Positions 1-9,703 of a DNA stretch of 14,330 nt are shown piece after piece. The notes under the pieces were generated by a model, which searched no databases, had not been told where the DNA came from, and saw only the letters and a program-made list of their open reading frames with translations. The stretch's first letter is position 1. Every line of letters starts with the position of its first letter. A program made the translations under genes and the position numbers. The stretch lies in the NCBI GenBank assembly GCA_009602725.1, contig WELB01000160.1, forward strand, positions 118,796 to 133,125, written 5' to 3'. This stretch comes from Spirogloea muscicola. Lineage: Eukaryota > Streptophyta > Zygnematophyceae > Spirogloeales > Spirogloeaceae.

Positions 1-628
1 GACGCCGTCGCCACGCCGTCCCCCGGCGAGGCCGGCGTGGCGGGCAGCAGGCTCTCGTCGCCCTCGCCTCCGGGCAGCTCGGCCGAGGCCGCCGCCGCGG
101 CGGCGGCCCTCGTTGGCCGCGCGCTGGAGGTTCACTGGCCTAAGGACGACGCCTGGTACAGAGTGAGCTACAGAGCCGCCGTCACAGCTATTACTGGTCA
201 TATTGCAATCGTTTGCCCAAAAGTATACGTAAACCTCCAAGATAGTTTCACAACAGGGGAGAAAAGTTTCCATCTTATGTATGATTGAACAGATTGGGAA
301 TGTAGTAGTAATAGAAGCTTCAGCTAGCAAAAGCAAAACAAGCAAGTTGAGCTCTAGATCCGCTGCCACCGTCACCGCTGCCGCAGTTGCTGCGTCACTG
401 CCGCCAAGGTCATTGCCCCCCCCGTCTGCGAGGATCCTCGGTAGCTGCCGTCCTCCAGGGCCAACGCCGGCTGCAGCGGCGCCCTTTTTGAGCAGGGCAC
501 GATCGTGGCGTACCAACGCCGCTCTGGTCGGCATACGGTGCTGTACGATGATGGCGAGCGCGAGGCAATCGTGTTGAAGCGAGAGGCGGTGCGGTGGATT
601 CCAAGCAGTGCACCTCCAGACAGCCGAG
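1..628 (+). other. MSH6: MSH6 exons 1-2: Ala/Ser/Pro-rich N-terminus and Tudor domain
   Basis: Exon 1 is open from the window edge to 162. An Ala/Ser/Pro stretch leads into [14 protein letters not shown]. It is spliced in phase 0 (AGA|GTGAGC at 163) to exon 2 (after AG at 494-495), which continues [20 protein letters not shown] and ends KREAVRW. Together these give the five-strand Tudor pattern of plant MSH6, with aromatics W, W, Y, Y and Y available for a methyl-lysine cage. In Arabidopsis the MSH6 Tudor domain is reported to bind mono-methylated H3K4; that it does so here is inference. A PIP box expected at the extreme N-terminus lies before position 1. Exon 2 ends at CCGAG|GTGAGA (628) in phase 1. 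Confidence 0.9.
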
Positions 629-3600
629 GTGAGAGCCGACACTGCCGCCATGCTCGATCATCTCCTTCTCCAGCATGCAGCGCAGCCACCACGAGCCTCT
701 GAGTGCCAAACTTGGTGAGCTGCGCGACCTGTCAGATATGGCATCAGAGGCAGCTTATGATGGGGGCAGCGTCAGCAGCGGCGTCAGCGGCGGCCGTGGC
801 GGCAGCGGCGGCAGCACTGGCGGCCGTGGCAACGGCTCCCTCCTGGCGAGGGGCCGGACTGGCCGCGTGCGGCGATGCGTCGTCTATGCCGAGTCGGATG
901 ACGATGGCGAGGGCTTGCCCTCCGAAGGCAGGGTAGACCGAACCGCCGCCGCTGGCAGTGGTGATGACGACTGGGCTGAGGCCGAGGCAGCGGCGATTCG
1001 GCACCGCAAGCTTGCAGCGGCAGCTGGGTGCGTCGAGGGCGACGGCAGTCCCAGCGACAGCATTTGTGAGGACGAGGACAGTGACGAGGATGAGGGCGGG
1101 GCCAACAGCGAGGAGGATGCAGAGGAGGAGGAGGACGCAGGGAAGAACAACAAGCGAGGGAGGCGGCGGAGTGCCACCGGCTTGCTGACCGGCGGGAGGA
1201 AGCGTGGCAGGAGCAACGCCGGTGGCCGGGCGCCAATGTCGGCACCAGCAGCGGCTGGCAACGGTCGTGCCATCCATGGCCTCAGCAAGCCGGCACTCTC
1301 GACCGGCAAGGCCCAAACCCTGAAAACCCTGACCCATCACCCTCCCGCATCTTAACCCTGCTCTTAAAATATCAACGTCGTGGAGTCAATCCACAGCTCG
1401 GCTGGCTCAAGAGGCGGTGATCAGTTAGAGCACGCCTGAAGGTCCTCCAATGAGTGCTCGACCTTACTTGGCCAGCACTTCTTGCACAGCAGCGGCGGTG
1501 GAGGCGGCGAGGCGGAGATCCCCGGTTGATGCTCGTGGCGGCCCAGGTAGCAGTCAGCGACCCTCAGTGTGAACAACTACTTGACTTTGGCCGTGGCCAG
1601 CGGAGCTTATGCGCATTCCTAGGAGGCACTGCTGATGCCAATAGCGGAAAGCACGGCCGCCCCAGCGCTGCCTGACTTTGGCCCCATGCTCGCTGCCAGG
1701 TGTCCCTTGTAGCAGCACGCTCGCTGCGGAGGCGGCAGAGCGCTTTGGCAACCGCAATGCCAAGCTCTTCCGCTTCCTTGAGCAGTACAGCCAGCACTCT
1801 CCACGCCATCATACACACTGATCACCTTGTAACTGTTAACTTAGATCTCTGACCTCATACTTGCTAGCATGCGCGGTAGTCTTTGCGCCATCCTCGGTGG
1901 AGTTGCACGGCTGATCCATGCCTGACCTGCAGTCTGGCAGGGGCTTGGCAACCCAAGCTGCGCAAGCAGCCCTTCCTCACCGTGTCTGCAGGGTCAAAGT
2001 TGTACGAATGATGCGCACATTGTTGAGGGCAGGGTGTAGGTCAGTTTTTCAACATCTAAGTTGTGAGACGAGACTTGAATGTCTGAAGCATTGGTTCAAG
2101 ATCTCCTTGCACTTAGCAGGCCGTTGCTGGACTTGTACAGGGACCGGCGCGATGCAAAGCGGCGGAAGCCCGACCACCCTGACTACGACGCCTGCACACT
2201 GCACATCCCTGACGACGTGCTCAAGTCTTTCAGCAGTGGGCAGGTGACGCAGTCAGCCGCTTTGCAAGGGACATCACCAATATGACCGCACCGCATCGCC
2301 GCATGCCGGAAGTGGTGGCCCCTAGACGAAGTTGTAGTGCTCTGAACAGATCATGATGTCTGCTGAGTCTGCGGATCCCATGTGTCGCCCATGGGAAGCT
2401 GCAAAGGCATGTGCAGCTGTCACTTGCAGTCCCCCCTGGTTGCGGCTCCTTCGTCTAATCTTGAGTCCTTGGCACTGTCAGAGTCAAGACTGCTCCTATT
2501 GAGTCAGCTCCATCTGCCTCTCCAATACTCATTGTGACTCTGACTCAGCGTCCTCTTCTTTGGTCGCCAGCGGCAATGGTGGCAATTCAAGTCCAAGCAC
2601 ATGGACAAGGTCCTACTTTTCAAGGTGAAACCCTGAAAGCTAATGTTATAATTTTGACGTTAACCTTAACGTGATGCATAGAGTTCATTATTCAGGAATG
2701 AAGTCTGCCAAGCCTGGCTTGCTTGCGCACGCTGTTCCACGAAGTAAGAGTGACTGACAAGGCTATCGTGGACCCTGCTTTGCCTGCCACCCAGATGGGC
2801 AAGTTCTATGAGATGTTTGAGATGGATGCCCACATTGGCGTGCGCGACCTTGACCTGCAATACATGAAGGCAAGTGTCCAATTCTGACCAGGCCCTCAAG
2901 TACCATAACTAGAGCTGAGAAAAAGGATCCATAGGATATTGAGGTAGGTCCCTGTCAACCAAGACCTACTTTGCCTCTAAGAGAAACCCCCCATAATGGA
3001 ATCAGTAGTTCTTATTAATTTGTCAACTTCATTCATAAGCGCCACTTGATGGTGCCACCAGCCCGCCTGTGTAAGGCCGACGCACCAAGTGAGCGTGATG
3101 TCCGCATCCTGCTACGATGCTTGCAGGGAGAGCAGCCGCACTGTGGCTTCCCTGAGAAGGCATACACCGAATTTGCTGGGAGGCTCGTCCGGAAGGTATC
3201 TGGCAACCCAATCCTTAACAAGCTTAGACTCATGCCACCAACCGCTAATCTTAACCCTAGACCATGAGCACTGTATTGCAAGGGGCTCAAAGATTGGAGA
3301 CCTTTGCACTGTGGGGAGGCATGAGCTGCGCTTGCTGACAATGTGGCGGGCGGGTGTAAATCTCCAAGATTATCCAGAATGGAGTGCTTGTCCGCTCTCA
3401 CTGAAGTGTAGCTTGTTATCATGTACTATGTTGCAGCTCCAACAGTCCTCATGCTTTCGTGCTCAGTCCTGATAGACAGCTGCACTCGGTGGTTGGTAAC
3501 TGCTGCAGGGCTACAGGGTGCTGGTGGTTGAGCAGGTTGAGACGCCAGGGCAGCTGGCGCAGCGCAACCTGGAGGCAGGCACCAAGGACAAGGTCAGAAG

Positions 3601-6600
3601 CAGTGCCGCAGCACATACCTGAAGTAGTTACTTAAAAGGGTCTGACAGTCAGGTATAGAAGATTATGAGCTCAATTAGTTGCAATCTATGCTCAAATGGC
3701 AGCTTGTTGCCTATACAGAGACGCTGCTGCTGACCAGCACCGGCGCTGTCTGCTGCTGCAGGTGGTTAAAAGGGAGGTCTGTGCAGTTATCACCAGGGCC
3801 ACTATGGTGGATGGCGAGATGCTCGAGGCCACGCCCGAGCCATCTTACCTGCTCGCGGTGGCTGAGGGCCCGCCGCCCCAGTCGAGTTGGGGCACACCAG
3901 ATGAAGGGCAGGCCATGGTGGGCGCCTGTGCTATCGACTGCGCTACGAGCCTCGTCATGGTCGGCCAAGTAAGCCGCCATCACCTGTCACCTCCTACCTT
4001 GGTTCAACTTGTTGCAGGCTCTAAGTGCTGACTCAAAGCTCAGATCCTCTTACATACATGACCAAGAAGCCTCTCATTACAGCCCTCTCGTTGCATTGAT
4101 GTCTACCATGGACATGCCAACATGGTCCATCTTCTCAGGCGACTTGTGTTGACAATCTCTAACAAGGAAGCTTGGCAGGGTTCTCAGGGCTCTTTATCGC
4201 CAATCTCCACCTTATATTGTACATGGCTGCCATGTTACTCGCTTCTAAAACTCTGCAAAATTTACATTGTCTCATTTCTTGACTTTGTGGCTAAGTCGGC
4301 ACTCATGTGCTTCACCGTGGCCGTGAAGTTTCTGGATGATGCAGCCCGCACTCGCCTGTCGTGCGTCCTGGCGGAGCTTCGCCCGGCCGAGCTCGTGCTA
4401 CCTCGTGCTACCGCCGCTGGCAATGGCACGGCAGCAACGCCGCTCTTTGAACGAAGCTGCGCTCTGTCAGAAGCCACGCAGCGAGCTCTACGGGACGGCA
4501 CCCGCAAGCCCCTTGTCAGCCATTCGAGTGCCGAAACCTGGCAGGCCGACAAAGCCCTCGAAGAATGCCGGCGGCTTTGCCACAGCGACTCTGGGCTGCC
4601 GCCGATCCTGCAGGAGCTCGCTGCGTCTGGCAGCAGCGCGGCGCTGGCGGCGCTCGGCGGCGCCATCGGCTACCTGCGCGAGTACCTGCTCGACCGGCGC
4701 ATCCTGGGCCTTGGCCACATTGAGAGCCTGCCAGGCGCCGACCCGTTGCCCGGCTTTAGCAATGAACAGTCGGGGTCGGCAATTAAGGATGGAGGCGAGG
4801 GGGGTGAGGTGACGGCCTGGAGCAAGGTCGCCAGAGGTGGAGCGGAGGCCTGCATGGCTATGGACAGTGCCGCGTTGGAGAACTTGGAGATCCTGGAGAA
4901 CAGCATTGATGGCGGGTCTAATGGGTGAGCCTTAGTCCGGCACTAGAGGTTGCAGATCTTCACTGCAACTCGATAACCACGCCATCAACTCGATAATCAC
5001 GCCATGATTATGTCCCAGTCTTAGTGCCAATCTCTTTGTGTGATTTAGATCTGCTGTTTCCAAAAAAGTGATAAGCAAAGAAGCTGACTGGCAGCAATTG
5101 AAGTGTTAGGGGAAAATGTCACTAACATCATTGTCCTTCGGGAGCACAGACTGAGGTCCGAACGAAAGCCTGCAGGACGCTCCTCATGCAACTGGACCAG
5201 TGCGCGAGCGTGATGGGACGGAAGCTGCTGAGGAGGTGGCTCATCCGGCCGCTGCTGCAGGCATCTGCCATTGTCGATCGCCAGAATGCCATTGCTGATC
5301 TGAAGGTGCTCCCAACATATAGGCATCTCAGGCTGGTGCTTGGGCCAGGAATGTACAAAGCCATGCACAACTGATTGACTTACACGATGTGTCACGTGGA
5401 CTTAAGGTGTGACATTCACTGACGCCCTCCAAATTTTCTACAGGGAGTGGCAGCAGGGCCCATGGCTGAGGCAAGGAGGCTCCTTGTTGGCACCCCGGAC
5501 ATGGAGCGGCTGCTCTCACGGATCTGCGCCAGCAGGTCCGGTCTCTCGTCCGATTGCATAGGTTCACCCCTTGACGGATTTCGACAGGCTCTTGCCTGAG
5601 CCAGCAATTTGCATTGCAGATTCATACTGAAAACGAAGTTGCAAGTCAGCAATTTGGAGGTCCCTTATGTCTTCGTACGCAAGAGCTAGTCATGTGTAGT
5701 CATTAGGAACACGGTTTTCTAAGTCATATATATGTATTTCCAGTCTTATAGGTGGAGGACGAGAAGCAGCGCACGTTGTCCTCTATGAGGACAGCGCCAG
5801 GCGATCCCTTCTGGAGTTCACATCGGTGCTCAAAGGATGCAGGGCCATGGTCTGCTTCGTCGACGTCTTTGCCCCCACCTTGTCATCACTCACCTCGCTG
5901 CGTCTCAGATGGCTCCTCACCCCCGGTATCATAAATCTCAATTAACTGGCTGTGTTTGGCTAGAAAAGGCCAGCTGACGTTGATGACAAGTTGCCTATTG
6001 TAAAGTCTATGTGAGGTCAATTTGTATGCAGGACCTGCACATAGGTCCAAATTGAAAGCATAGAGGACTTCCACTATGCACGTGCATGATTGTACCCAAC
6101 TGGAAATCCTATATGACATTAAATAAGACAGGTGCTGTTGACGATCTGTTTTGGCAGGACAAGGCTTGCCGCCGGGACTACGTGACTTGATTGGCCACTT
6201 TGAGGACGCATTTGATTGGGTGGAGGCTGAGACAACAGGCATGATAACTCCTCGCAGCTCTGGCCTGGACAACGACTTTGACTCAGCCGATCAAGGCGAA
6301 AAGAACGTGCAGAAGAAGCTCAGCAGTTTCCTCAAGAGCCAGCATGAGCTGCTCGGCAAGCCGGCAGATGTAAGCTGCCCTCTTGCGAGCTGTATCCAGC
6401 AAGTCCAGGACAGAAAAACTACAGAGTATTTTTCTCGATGCATGTCTGCAGGTGACATATTACAGGTATTGAGATCTTCTCACGTGGAAACCGCTTATTG
6501 GTCAAGGAACACAGTATGTGCAGAAATAATAGCACAATGCGTTTACAACGTTGTGATGCCGACAGATGACCTTTCAAACCGTCGGGAAAGACCAGTATGT

Positions 6601-9600
6601 CATGGAAGTGCCTGAGAGGCTTCACTCGAAGGTGCCTCGCAATTACGAGCTTCGCTCCCAGAGAAAGGTAAGGAGGTTAGCACCCTGAGCAATCGCTGCA
6701 ATCTTGACTGTCCTGCAGCTTGGCTTGCACTGCTTTACAGATAGAAGTAAGTTACCTGGCAGTCAATGCGATGTGGCATCATGAATACTGGGAGCTTGGG
6801 GTACACGATTAGATGTCAGCATCGAGGGTGTTAAGTCCAAAGGCCTGGTCTCAGGCTTTTGGGTCACTCTCATCCTTTTGCTCATTGATGTCTTTGAGCT
6901 CTTGCGTCTTGTAGGGGTACAAGCGTTACTGGACGCCGGAGATCAAGGAGCTGCTGATTGAGCTTGGCGATTTTGAGCAGCAGAGGAAAGAGGCGCTGGG
7001 TGGCATCTTGGCTCGCCTGCGAGCCGCGTTTGCAGTGGAGATGGACAAGTGGACTTCCTTGGCTAGCTGCGTCGCTGGTGGGACCTAAGATCCTAATGAA
7101 ATGCATAATCAAGTCCTGTGAGCATATTAAGCTGCAGGCCATGACACTAGTCTTTGCATCTTTCTGCTTCTGTTGTGACTTCGGAGATCTGATGAGGGTC
7201 TCTTGCTGCCAGAGTTGGACGTACTGAGCAGCCTGGCGCTGGTGAGTGCCTACTCGGAACGGCCAATGTGCCGGCCAACTGTCATCGCCGACCCCACCGG
7301 CCTGAGTCTGCAGCAGCTGCATGCTGAGCGCCTGCGCCACCCCGTCCTGGGCGGCGGCCTGGCCGGTGGCGGCTCATTCGTGCCAAACAACACGTTCCTG
7401 GGGGGAGCTGTAGAGGAGGAGCTGGGGTGCCGCCCCCACTTTATGCTCCTGACTGGTCCAAATATGGGCGGGAAGTCCACGCTGCTGCGGCAGCTCTGCC
7501 TCGCCGTTGTGATGGCCCAGGTTCTACGCAGGCATCTAACTCCTTTCATTATCGGCTTGGCTTAAAGACGCAAATCAACGTGATATAGTGGTTCTGGTGT
7601 AGGTTTGAAGGACTTAGCAGTGTGTGGACAATGATTCAAAGTAGGGATACTCCTCAATGTCACACTAAAAGTGAGTCTAATGTAGTACATGGAATTCAAA
7701 GGGTCAGGCTAGACCAAGCAGCAGGTGTCCTACACAAGTCAGCTTGTAGTCAAGGCATACTTTGACTGGGTGCACATGATCTGTAGCTCTTTGGTTTTCA
7801 TCTGTTGTCTAAGCTTCACAATGTCCTTAACAAGGACTGCACACGAGTTGCTACTGTGAAGGTTGGAGCAGACGTCCCGGCTGAGTCATTTCGTTTCACC
7901 CCGGTGGACCGCCTCTTTGTGCGCATGGGGGCCAAGGATCACATCATGGCCGGCCAGTCCACCTTCCTCTTGGAACTCTCAGAGACTGCCACGATGCTGG
8001 TAGAGAAACTTACACTGGCACATGTATCCAAACCCACACCAAAAAAACCCATACAGAAGCCACACCCATATGGATATACAGCTCGGTGTGGGCTTGCTAA
8101 GAAGAGAGCCAGGAGACGATTTCAGCAAGCGAAAGGGGCACTGACGACTCGTGCCTGTGATCGAGCAGAGGAATGCCACAGCGAGGTCCCTGGTAGCTCT
8201 GGACGAGCTAGGCCGAGGTACGGCGACGTCGGATGGGCAGGCGATTGCGTGAGTTCGCTTATGCCCGCACGCTAAGAGGGTACTGAAGTCCTCAATTTCG
8301 TAGAAGTGGAAGCTGAGTGACACTCACATGTGCATTGACATTGCTTGAATAGAGCTCTTCGTACTCTGAACAAGCATCAGTACAAGCTGGGAAGTTGCCT
8401 CATATCCAACTGGGCTTGCCTCAAAGTTGGTCCATGACAATGTTCATCAGCTGCACTTGTTCTCTCAATTACGTGACAGGCAAGGAGGTCTTGCGCTCTC
8501 GACAGTTGATGTCATTCTGATAGCTTCAGGGCTTGCTTGTTCGTGTGTGACCTTGACTGCTTGTCGACAGCCACGCTGTGCTACACTATCTGGCGCACGA
8601 GACACAGTGCCTCGGGCTCTTTTCCACGCACTATCATCGATTGGCCGACGATCACTCGGACGACCCCAAGGTACAACCCTCCTAGGCTTGATATATAGCA
8701 GCTGTTGACTTTTAAATGCATATATGAGTATTTTTACAAGCTAAGGCACCATCATAGGTGGACCTAGTCCTACTTTGATCTTCACCTCCTCATCCAGATG
8801 CCCTTCCACTGCAATCAGAACAACAATATATGGACCTTCATGAAAGCCTCAGATGGCTTCTTTGGATCTCCAGGTCGGGCTATATCACATGGCGTGCAAA
8901 GTGCGCGACTCTTGTGAGGGTCACGTCAGCAGCAGTGCCCCAGAGGTCACATTCTTGTACAAGCTGGCCGAGGGAGCTTGTCCCAAGAGCTACGGAATCA
9001 ATGTTGCTCGACTTGCTGGTCAGCCTTGGCCTCAGACCCCGACCATAAGTTTCCTACTTATCAGAGCAGCTGTCAGCCTTACTCAAGATCCTCAATTGCC
9101 CCTTCTCCTGCATACCCGTTCCTTGGCTTGCCTCTGCCTCATCCTCAGTACGAAGTATGATGTACTTGACAGAATTAATTGGATGTCTCAAGACCCAATG
9201 TTGTTTCCGCAATCTGTGCCCCTCTCAGTTGGTGTTTGTCAAGCCCCTAACTAAGTGGGAACAACGCAGCAACAGCATCGACCTGACCTTTATATCAAAG
9301 CCGAATGCAATGTGTTGTACCTGTGCAAGTGCGTGCGCAATAGGAGGTGTCTTCATTCCTCTCTTGGCAAAGCGGTACTCATTCCTCTGAAAGGTTGTGT
9401 GCAGGCATGCCTGAGTCTGTTATCTGCAGGGCGGCCCTGCGGGCTGCAGAGCTCGAATTAAAGGATGGGGAGGAAGCTCGGTCAGCAGCTGCACGTACCG
9501 TTGGTGTTGATGGCCAGTGCCTTAGCAAGGGGCTCGATGACAAATCACAGCAAGTGCGTAAGAGCCTCAGTGAGAGGGAGCGAGAGCTTGTCCTTCAGAT

Positions 9601-9703
9601 TCTGGGTTGTAGAAGTAAAGATGCCACCAGCAATACTGAGAGCTGGCAGCGAGCTTGGCAACTCACAAGAACATGGAATGATGAAATTTGGCCAAAGAGG
9701 TAG
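1..9703 (+). CDS. MSH6: MSH6, DNA mismatch-repair protein (MutS homologue 6) with N-terminal Tudor domain; 5' partial, multi-exon
   Basis: MSH6 pairs with MSH2 (MutS-alpha) in the nucleus, binds mismatches and small loops, and uses ATP to start repair. Exons by frame, phase and motifs: <1-162, 496-628, 736-~1263 (end uncertain), [1490-1546 possible], ~1700-1784, 2141-2243, 2571-2624, 2795-2869, 3127-3195, 3509-3592, 3762-3968, 4329-4924, 5176-5305, 5444-5561, 5752-5925, 6158-6369, 6566-6667, 6915-7077, 7213-7520, 7862-7999, 8169-8248, 8571-8670, 8874-9018, 9405-9703. This chain adds up to about 1,373 codons plus stop, close to the roughly 1,320 residues of Arabidopsis MSH6 even though the N-terminus is missing. 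Visible in order: Tudor domain, acidic linker, the [11 protein letters not shown] mismatch-reading motif, MutS core, Walker [11 protein letters not shown], Walker [11 protein letters not shown] and [19 protein letters not shown] favours MSH6 over plant MSH7. No stop or frameshift breaks the chain, so the gene looks functional. Confidence 0.95.
736..1355 (+). other. MSH6: MSH6 exon 3: acidic/basic low-complexity linker (3' end unresolved)
   Basis: An open frame encodes a Gly/Ser-rich run, then [19 protein letters not shown], then an Asp/Glu-dense stretch (about 1063-1140, with EDEDSDEDE and EEDAEEEED) followed by basic NLS-like KRGRRR and GRKRGR. Plant MSH6 proteins carry the same kind of SDDD-rich acidic linker after the Tudor domain. 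The acceptor at 734-735 (CTGTCAG) is the one that fits the phase-1 exon 2; 747 and 753 are also phase-compatible. The frame stays open to 1355, but the real donor is probably earlier. Weak phase-1 candidates lie at 1222 (CCG|GTGGCC) and 1264 (ACG|GTCGTG). The linker is expected to be disordered. Confidence 0.7.
1490..1546 (+). other. MSH6: Possible small MSH6 linker exon (tentative)
   Basis: These 57 bases lie between a good acceptor (TTCTTGCACAG) and a plausible donor (GCCCAG|GTAGCA). They keep phase and, if entered in phase 1, read as a short Ala/Arg-rich peptide containing VEAARRRSP. The neighbouring exons fit if exon 3 stops at 1221 or 1263 and the next exon starts at 1700. There is no family conservation here, so support is by splice-site logic only. 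Confidence 0.3.
1700..2243 (+). other. MSH6: MSH6 exons 4-5: start of the conserved MutS region
   Basis: Exon 4 (start at 1700 tentative, end 1784) carries [17 protein letters not shown]. It is interrupted in phase 2 (CA|GTACAG) and resumes at 2141 (CTTGTACAG|G), giving [16 protein letters not shown] and then [17 protein letters not shown], up to the donor at 2244. The chain corresponds to the RFG...[20 protein letters not shown] segment just before the mismatch-binding domain of plant MSH6. The phase-2 join restores a Gln codon and an uninterrupted motif, which strongly supports this intron (1785-2140). Confidence 0.88.
2571..3592 (+). other. MSH6: MSH6 exons 6-9: mismatch-binding domain (MutS I)
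   Basis: Four short phase-0 exons (2571-2624, 2795-2869, 3127-3195, 3509-3592) join to give [18 protein letters not shown], then [15 protein letters not shown] and LDLQYMK, then [19 protein letters not shown], then [19 protein letters not shown]. The Phe-x-Glu of KFYE is the wedge that stacks on a mismatched base in MutS and MSH6, and it is intact. The intron after exon 7 starts with GC rather than GT (see separate entry). Confidence 0.95.
2870..2871 (+). other. Non-canonical GC splice donor of the MSH6 intron 2870-3126
   Basis: Exon 7 ends ...TACATGAAG and the intron begins GCAAGT, the recognised GC-donor consensus (AAG|GCAAGT). The family sequence requires [14 protein letters not shown], and that is what this donor gives when joined to the acceptor at 3126. 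The nearest GT downstream (GTGTCC, about five bases on) would shift the frame. The other MSH6 donors I placed with confidence are GT. Confidence 0.85.
3762..3968 (+). other. MSH6: MSH6 exon 10: connector domain (MutS II)
   Basis: The exon opens after TGCTGCTGCAG and encodes [20 protein letters not shown], then a short Pro-rich loop (GPPPQSSWG), then [17 protein letters not shown] before the donor CCAA|GTAAGC. It matches the connector segment of MSH6 ([16 protein letters not shown]...). It is 69 codons long, phase 0 at both ends. Confidence 0.95.
4329..5305 (+). other. MSH6: MSH6 exons 11-12: core lever region (start of MutS III)
   Basis: Exon 11 (4329-4924) runs from [19 protein letters not shown] through [16 protein letters not shown] and [12 protein letters not shown] to [15 protein letters not shown]. 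It ends in phase 2 (AATGG|GTGAGC). Exon 12 (5176-5305) restores [19 protein letters not shown], then [10 protein letters not shown] and RQNAIADLK. The open frame reaches back to 4122, but that upstream part is intron: the family motif needs VGQ joined directly to FLDD, using the AAG acceptor at 4328. Between IESLP and MDSAAL there is a Gly/Ser/Glu-rich loop about 25-30 residues longer than in Arabidopsis MSH6. Confidence 0.93.
4966..5005 (+). repeat. 20-bp tandem duplication in MSH6 intron 11
   Basis: Two adjacent 20-bp copies (4966-4985 and 4986-5005) share the pattern CAACTCGATAAyCACGCCAT and differ at one position (C then T). The repeat lies inside the intron between exons 11 and 12, so it does not affect the protein. 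It looks like a recent replication-slippage duplication. Confidence 0.9.
5444..5925 (+). other. MSH6: MSH6 exons 13-14: rest of the lever region
   Basis: Exon 13 (5444-5561) encodes [20 protein letters not shown], then [13 protein letters not shown]. The tempting donor at 5536 breaks the frame. The donor GCATAG|GTTCAC at 5562 (phase 1) joins correctly to exon 14 at 5752 and gives [18 protein letters not shown], which matches the VVLYEDxAKK motif of plant MSH6. Exon 14 continues [14 protein letters not shown] and ends LRWLLTPG in phase 1 at 5925. Its reading frame is easy to miss, because other frames are also open here. Confidence 0.9.
6158..7077 (+). other. MSH6: MSH6 exons 15-17: clamp region
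   Basis: Exon 15 (6158-6369) gives [20 protein letters not shown], then VEAETTGMI, and [19 protein letters not shown]. Exon 16 (6566-6667) is only 34 codons: [15 protein letters not shown] and [13 protein letters not shown]. Exon 17 (6915-7077) starts [17 protein letters not shown]. The joins LTPG-QGLP and [11 protein letters not shown] reproduce the family order LTPG...DAFDWVEA...VGKDEYLLEVPE...YWTP. Exon 17 ends in phase 1 (GTCGCTG|GTGGGA). Confidence 0.93.
7213..9018 (+). other. MSH6: MSH6 exons 18-22: ABC-type ATPase domain (MutS V)
   Basis: Exon 18 (7213-7520) starts [10 protein letters not shown] and has [13 protein letters not shown] and Walker [17 protein letters not shown]. Exon 19 (7862-7999) has [19 protein letters not shown] and [20 protein letters not shown]. 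Exon 20 (8169-8248) has Walker [18 protein letters not shown]. Exon 21 (8571-8670) has [15 protein letters not shown], with the His-loop histidine. Exon 22 (8874-9018) has [16 protein letters not shown] and [16 protein letters not shown]. All catalytic residues are present: the Lys/Ser of Walker A, the Asp-Glu of Walker B, the Ser-Thr of AGQST, and the His. Phases 1, 0, 0, 2, 0 and 1 join without error. Exons 20 and 21 are short and sit in frames that the surrounding long reading frames hide. Confidence 0.96.
9405..9703 (+). other. MSH6: MSH6 last exon: C-terminal helical tail and stop
   Basis: After the acceptor TGTGTGCAG the phase-1 join gives [20 protein letters not shown], which matches the LAGLP..V..RA motif where MutS proteins hand over to their C-terminal dimerisation helices. 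The tail then runs about 80 residues with charged stretches ([15 protein letters not shown]), a Trp-rich end ([12 protein letters not shown]), and stop TAG at 9701-9703. The final part has no clear match to what I know of plant MSH6 ends, so a further small intron near the end cannot be excluded. Confidence 0.82.

Noticed and set aside
744-1340. Long minus-strand frame (198 codons) opposite MSH6 exon 3
   Set aside because: Low-complexity Ala/Leu/Pro translation caused by GC-rich codons on the other strand; the plus frame carries the MSH6 linker with its acidic and NLS-like segments.
1311-1362. Repeated AACCCTG-like motifs as interstitial telomeric repeat
   Set aside because: Copies are irregular and do not form CCCTAAA arrays; they lie at the end of an open linker frame.
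4122-4328. Upstream extension of the long frame in MSH6 exon 11 as coding sequence
   Set aside because: The family order requires VGQ joined to FLDD. The extra residues match nothing in MSH6, and the donor at 3969 and acceptor at 4328 agree in phase.
5752-5934. Plus-strand frame starting [10 protein letters not shown] as the exon here
   Set aside because: The frame shifted by one base gives [16 protein letters not shown], the correct MSH6 motif, and joins in phase to exons 13 and 15.
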